16,993 nucleotides of DNA from assembly GCA_021793055.1 (NCBI GenBank), contig JAJYTL010000032.1, forward strand, positions 1 to 16,993, in the 5' to 3' direction. Source of the stretch: Pseudomonadota bacterium (GTDB lineage: Bacteria > Pseudomonadota > Alphaproteobacteria > Ferrovibrionales > Ferrovibrionaceae). Under the pieces are notes generated by a model. That model saw only the letters and a program-made list of their open reading frames with translations, did no database searches and had not been told where the DNA came from. The translations under genes were made by a program, and so were the position numbers. Shown one piece after another: positions 16,927-16,993 of the stretch. The stretch's first letter is position 1. Each line of letters opens with the position of its first letter.

Positions 16927-16993
16927 AGGTGTTGGTGACGGGAACGGCGGGGTTCATCGGCTATCATCTGGCCGAGAAGCTTCTGGGACAAGG
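16923..16993 (+). CDS. NAD-dependent sugar-nucleotide epimerase/dehydratase (3' end missing)
   Basis: Only 23 complete codons are in the window. They read LKVLVTGTAGFIGYHLAEKLLG (the first codon, TTG, would be read as Met), containing the GxxGxxG NAD-binding motif of extended short-chain dehydrogenases such as UDP-glucuronate or UDP-glucose 4-epimerases. The start proposed is TTG 16923, overlapping the stop codon of the glycosyltransferase remnant (TTGA); the G-rich AAGGGGG at 16911-16917 serves as ribosome binding site. The position after asnB fits nucleotide-sugar supply for a surface polysaccharide. The precise substrate cannot be told. Confidence 0.8.
   Translation, partial: MKVLVTGTAGFIGYHLAEKLLGQ

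Overview
The window looks like a piece of an alphaproteobacterial chromosome. It is GC-rich with strong G/C preference at third codon positions. It carries a BigR/SqrR-type ArsR regulator and a sulfide:quinone oxidoreductase, and FNR/FixK-like boxes sit in several promoter regions. The genus cannot be told from this sequence. No tRNA, rRNA, CRISPR array or insertion sequence was seen.

Layout. (1) 1-1070: the 3' end of a periplasmic solute-binding protein gene (branched-chain amino acid/amide ABC family), closed by a clear rho-independent terminator. (2) 1149-2669: a tandem universal stress protein (+) converging on a three-BON-domain protein (-). (3) 2846-4835: a sulfide module on the + strand, made of a dithiol ArsR repressor, a small two-helix DUF2892/YgaP-like membrane protein and a sulfide:quinone oxidoreductase. 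(4) 4845-7985 (-): a cytochrome b561 followed 33 bases later by a P2-like cation ATPase. (5) 7986-8498: a 513-base divergent control region with an AT-rich core. (6) 8499-14636 (+): a Lon-like AAA protease, an overlapping Usp-like protein, and a 902-residue acyl-CoA ligase/GNAT fusion of the Pat type. (7) 14843-16993 (+): the start of a probable surface-polysaccharide cluster, with an AsnB-type amidotransferase, a glycosyltransferase cut down to 49 residues, and the first bases of a sugar-nucleotide epimerase.

The most notable result is regulatory. The dyad TTGA-N6-TCAA, the core of FNR/FixK/ANR-type sites, was found four times by eye. All four copies lie in intergenic DNA 67-96 bases upstream of a plausible start codon: BON protein, sulfide:quinone oxidoreductase, cytochrome b561-ATPase, and Lon-like protease. 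This ties regions 2 to 6 together as a candidate low-oxygen or redox regulon covering stress proteins, protein quality control, protein acetylation, ion transport and sulfide-derived electron supply to quinone. The gene mix recalls the mycobacterial DosR dormancy set (Usp proteins plus a P2-type ATPase), but that is analogy only.

The sulfide genes appear to have two inputs. A persulfide-type repressor would act over its own promoter, and an FNR-like site sits in front of the oxidoreductase itself. No clearly new enzyme system is evident; the novelty lies in the shared control logic and in some unusual residues (ATPase transmembrane motifs, Walker A of the Lon-like protein).
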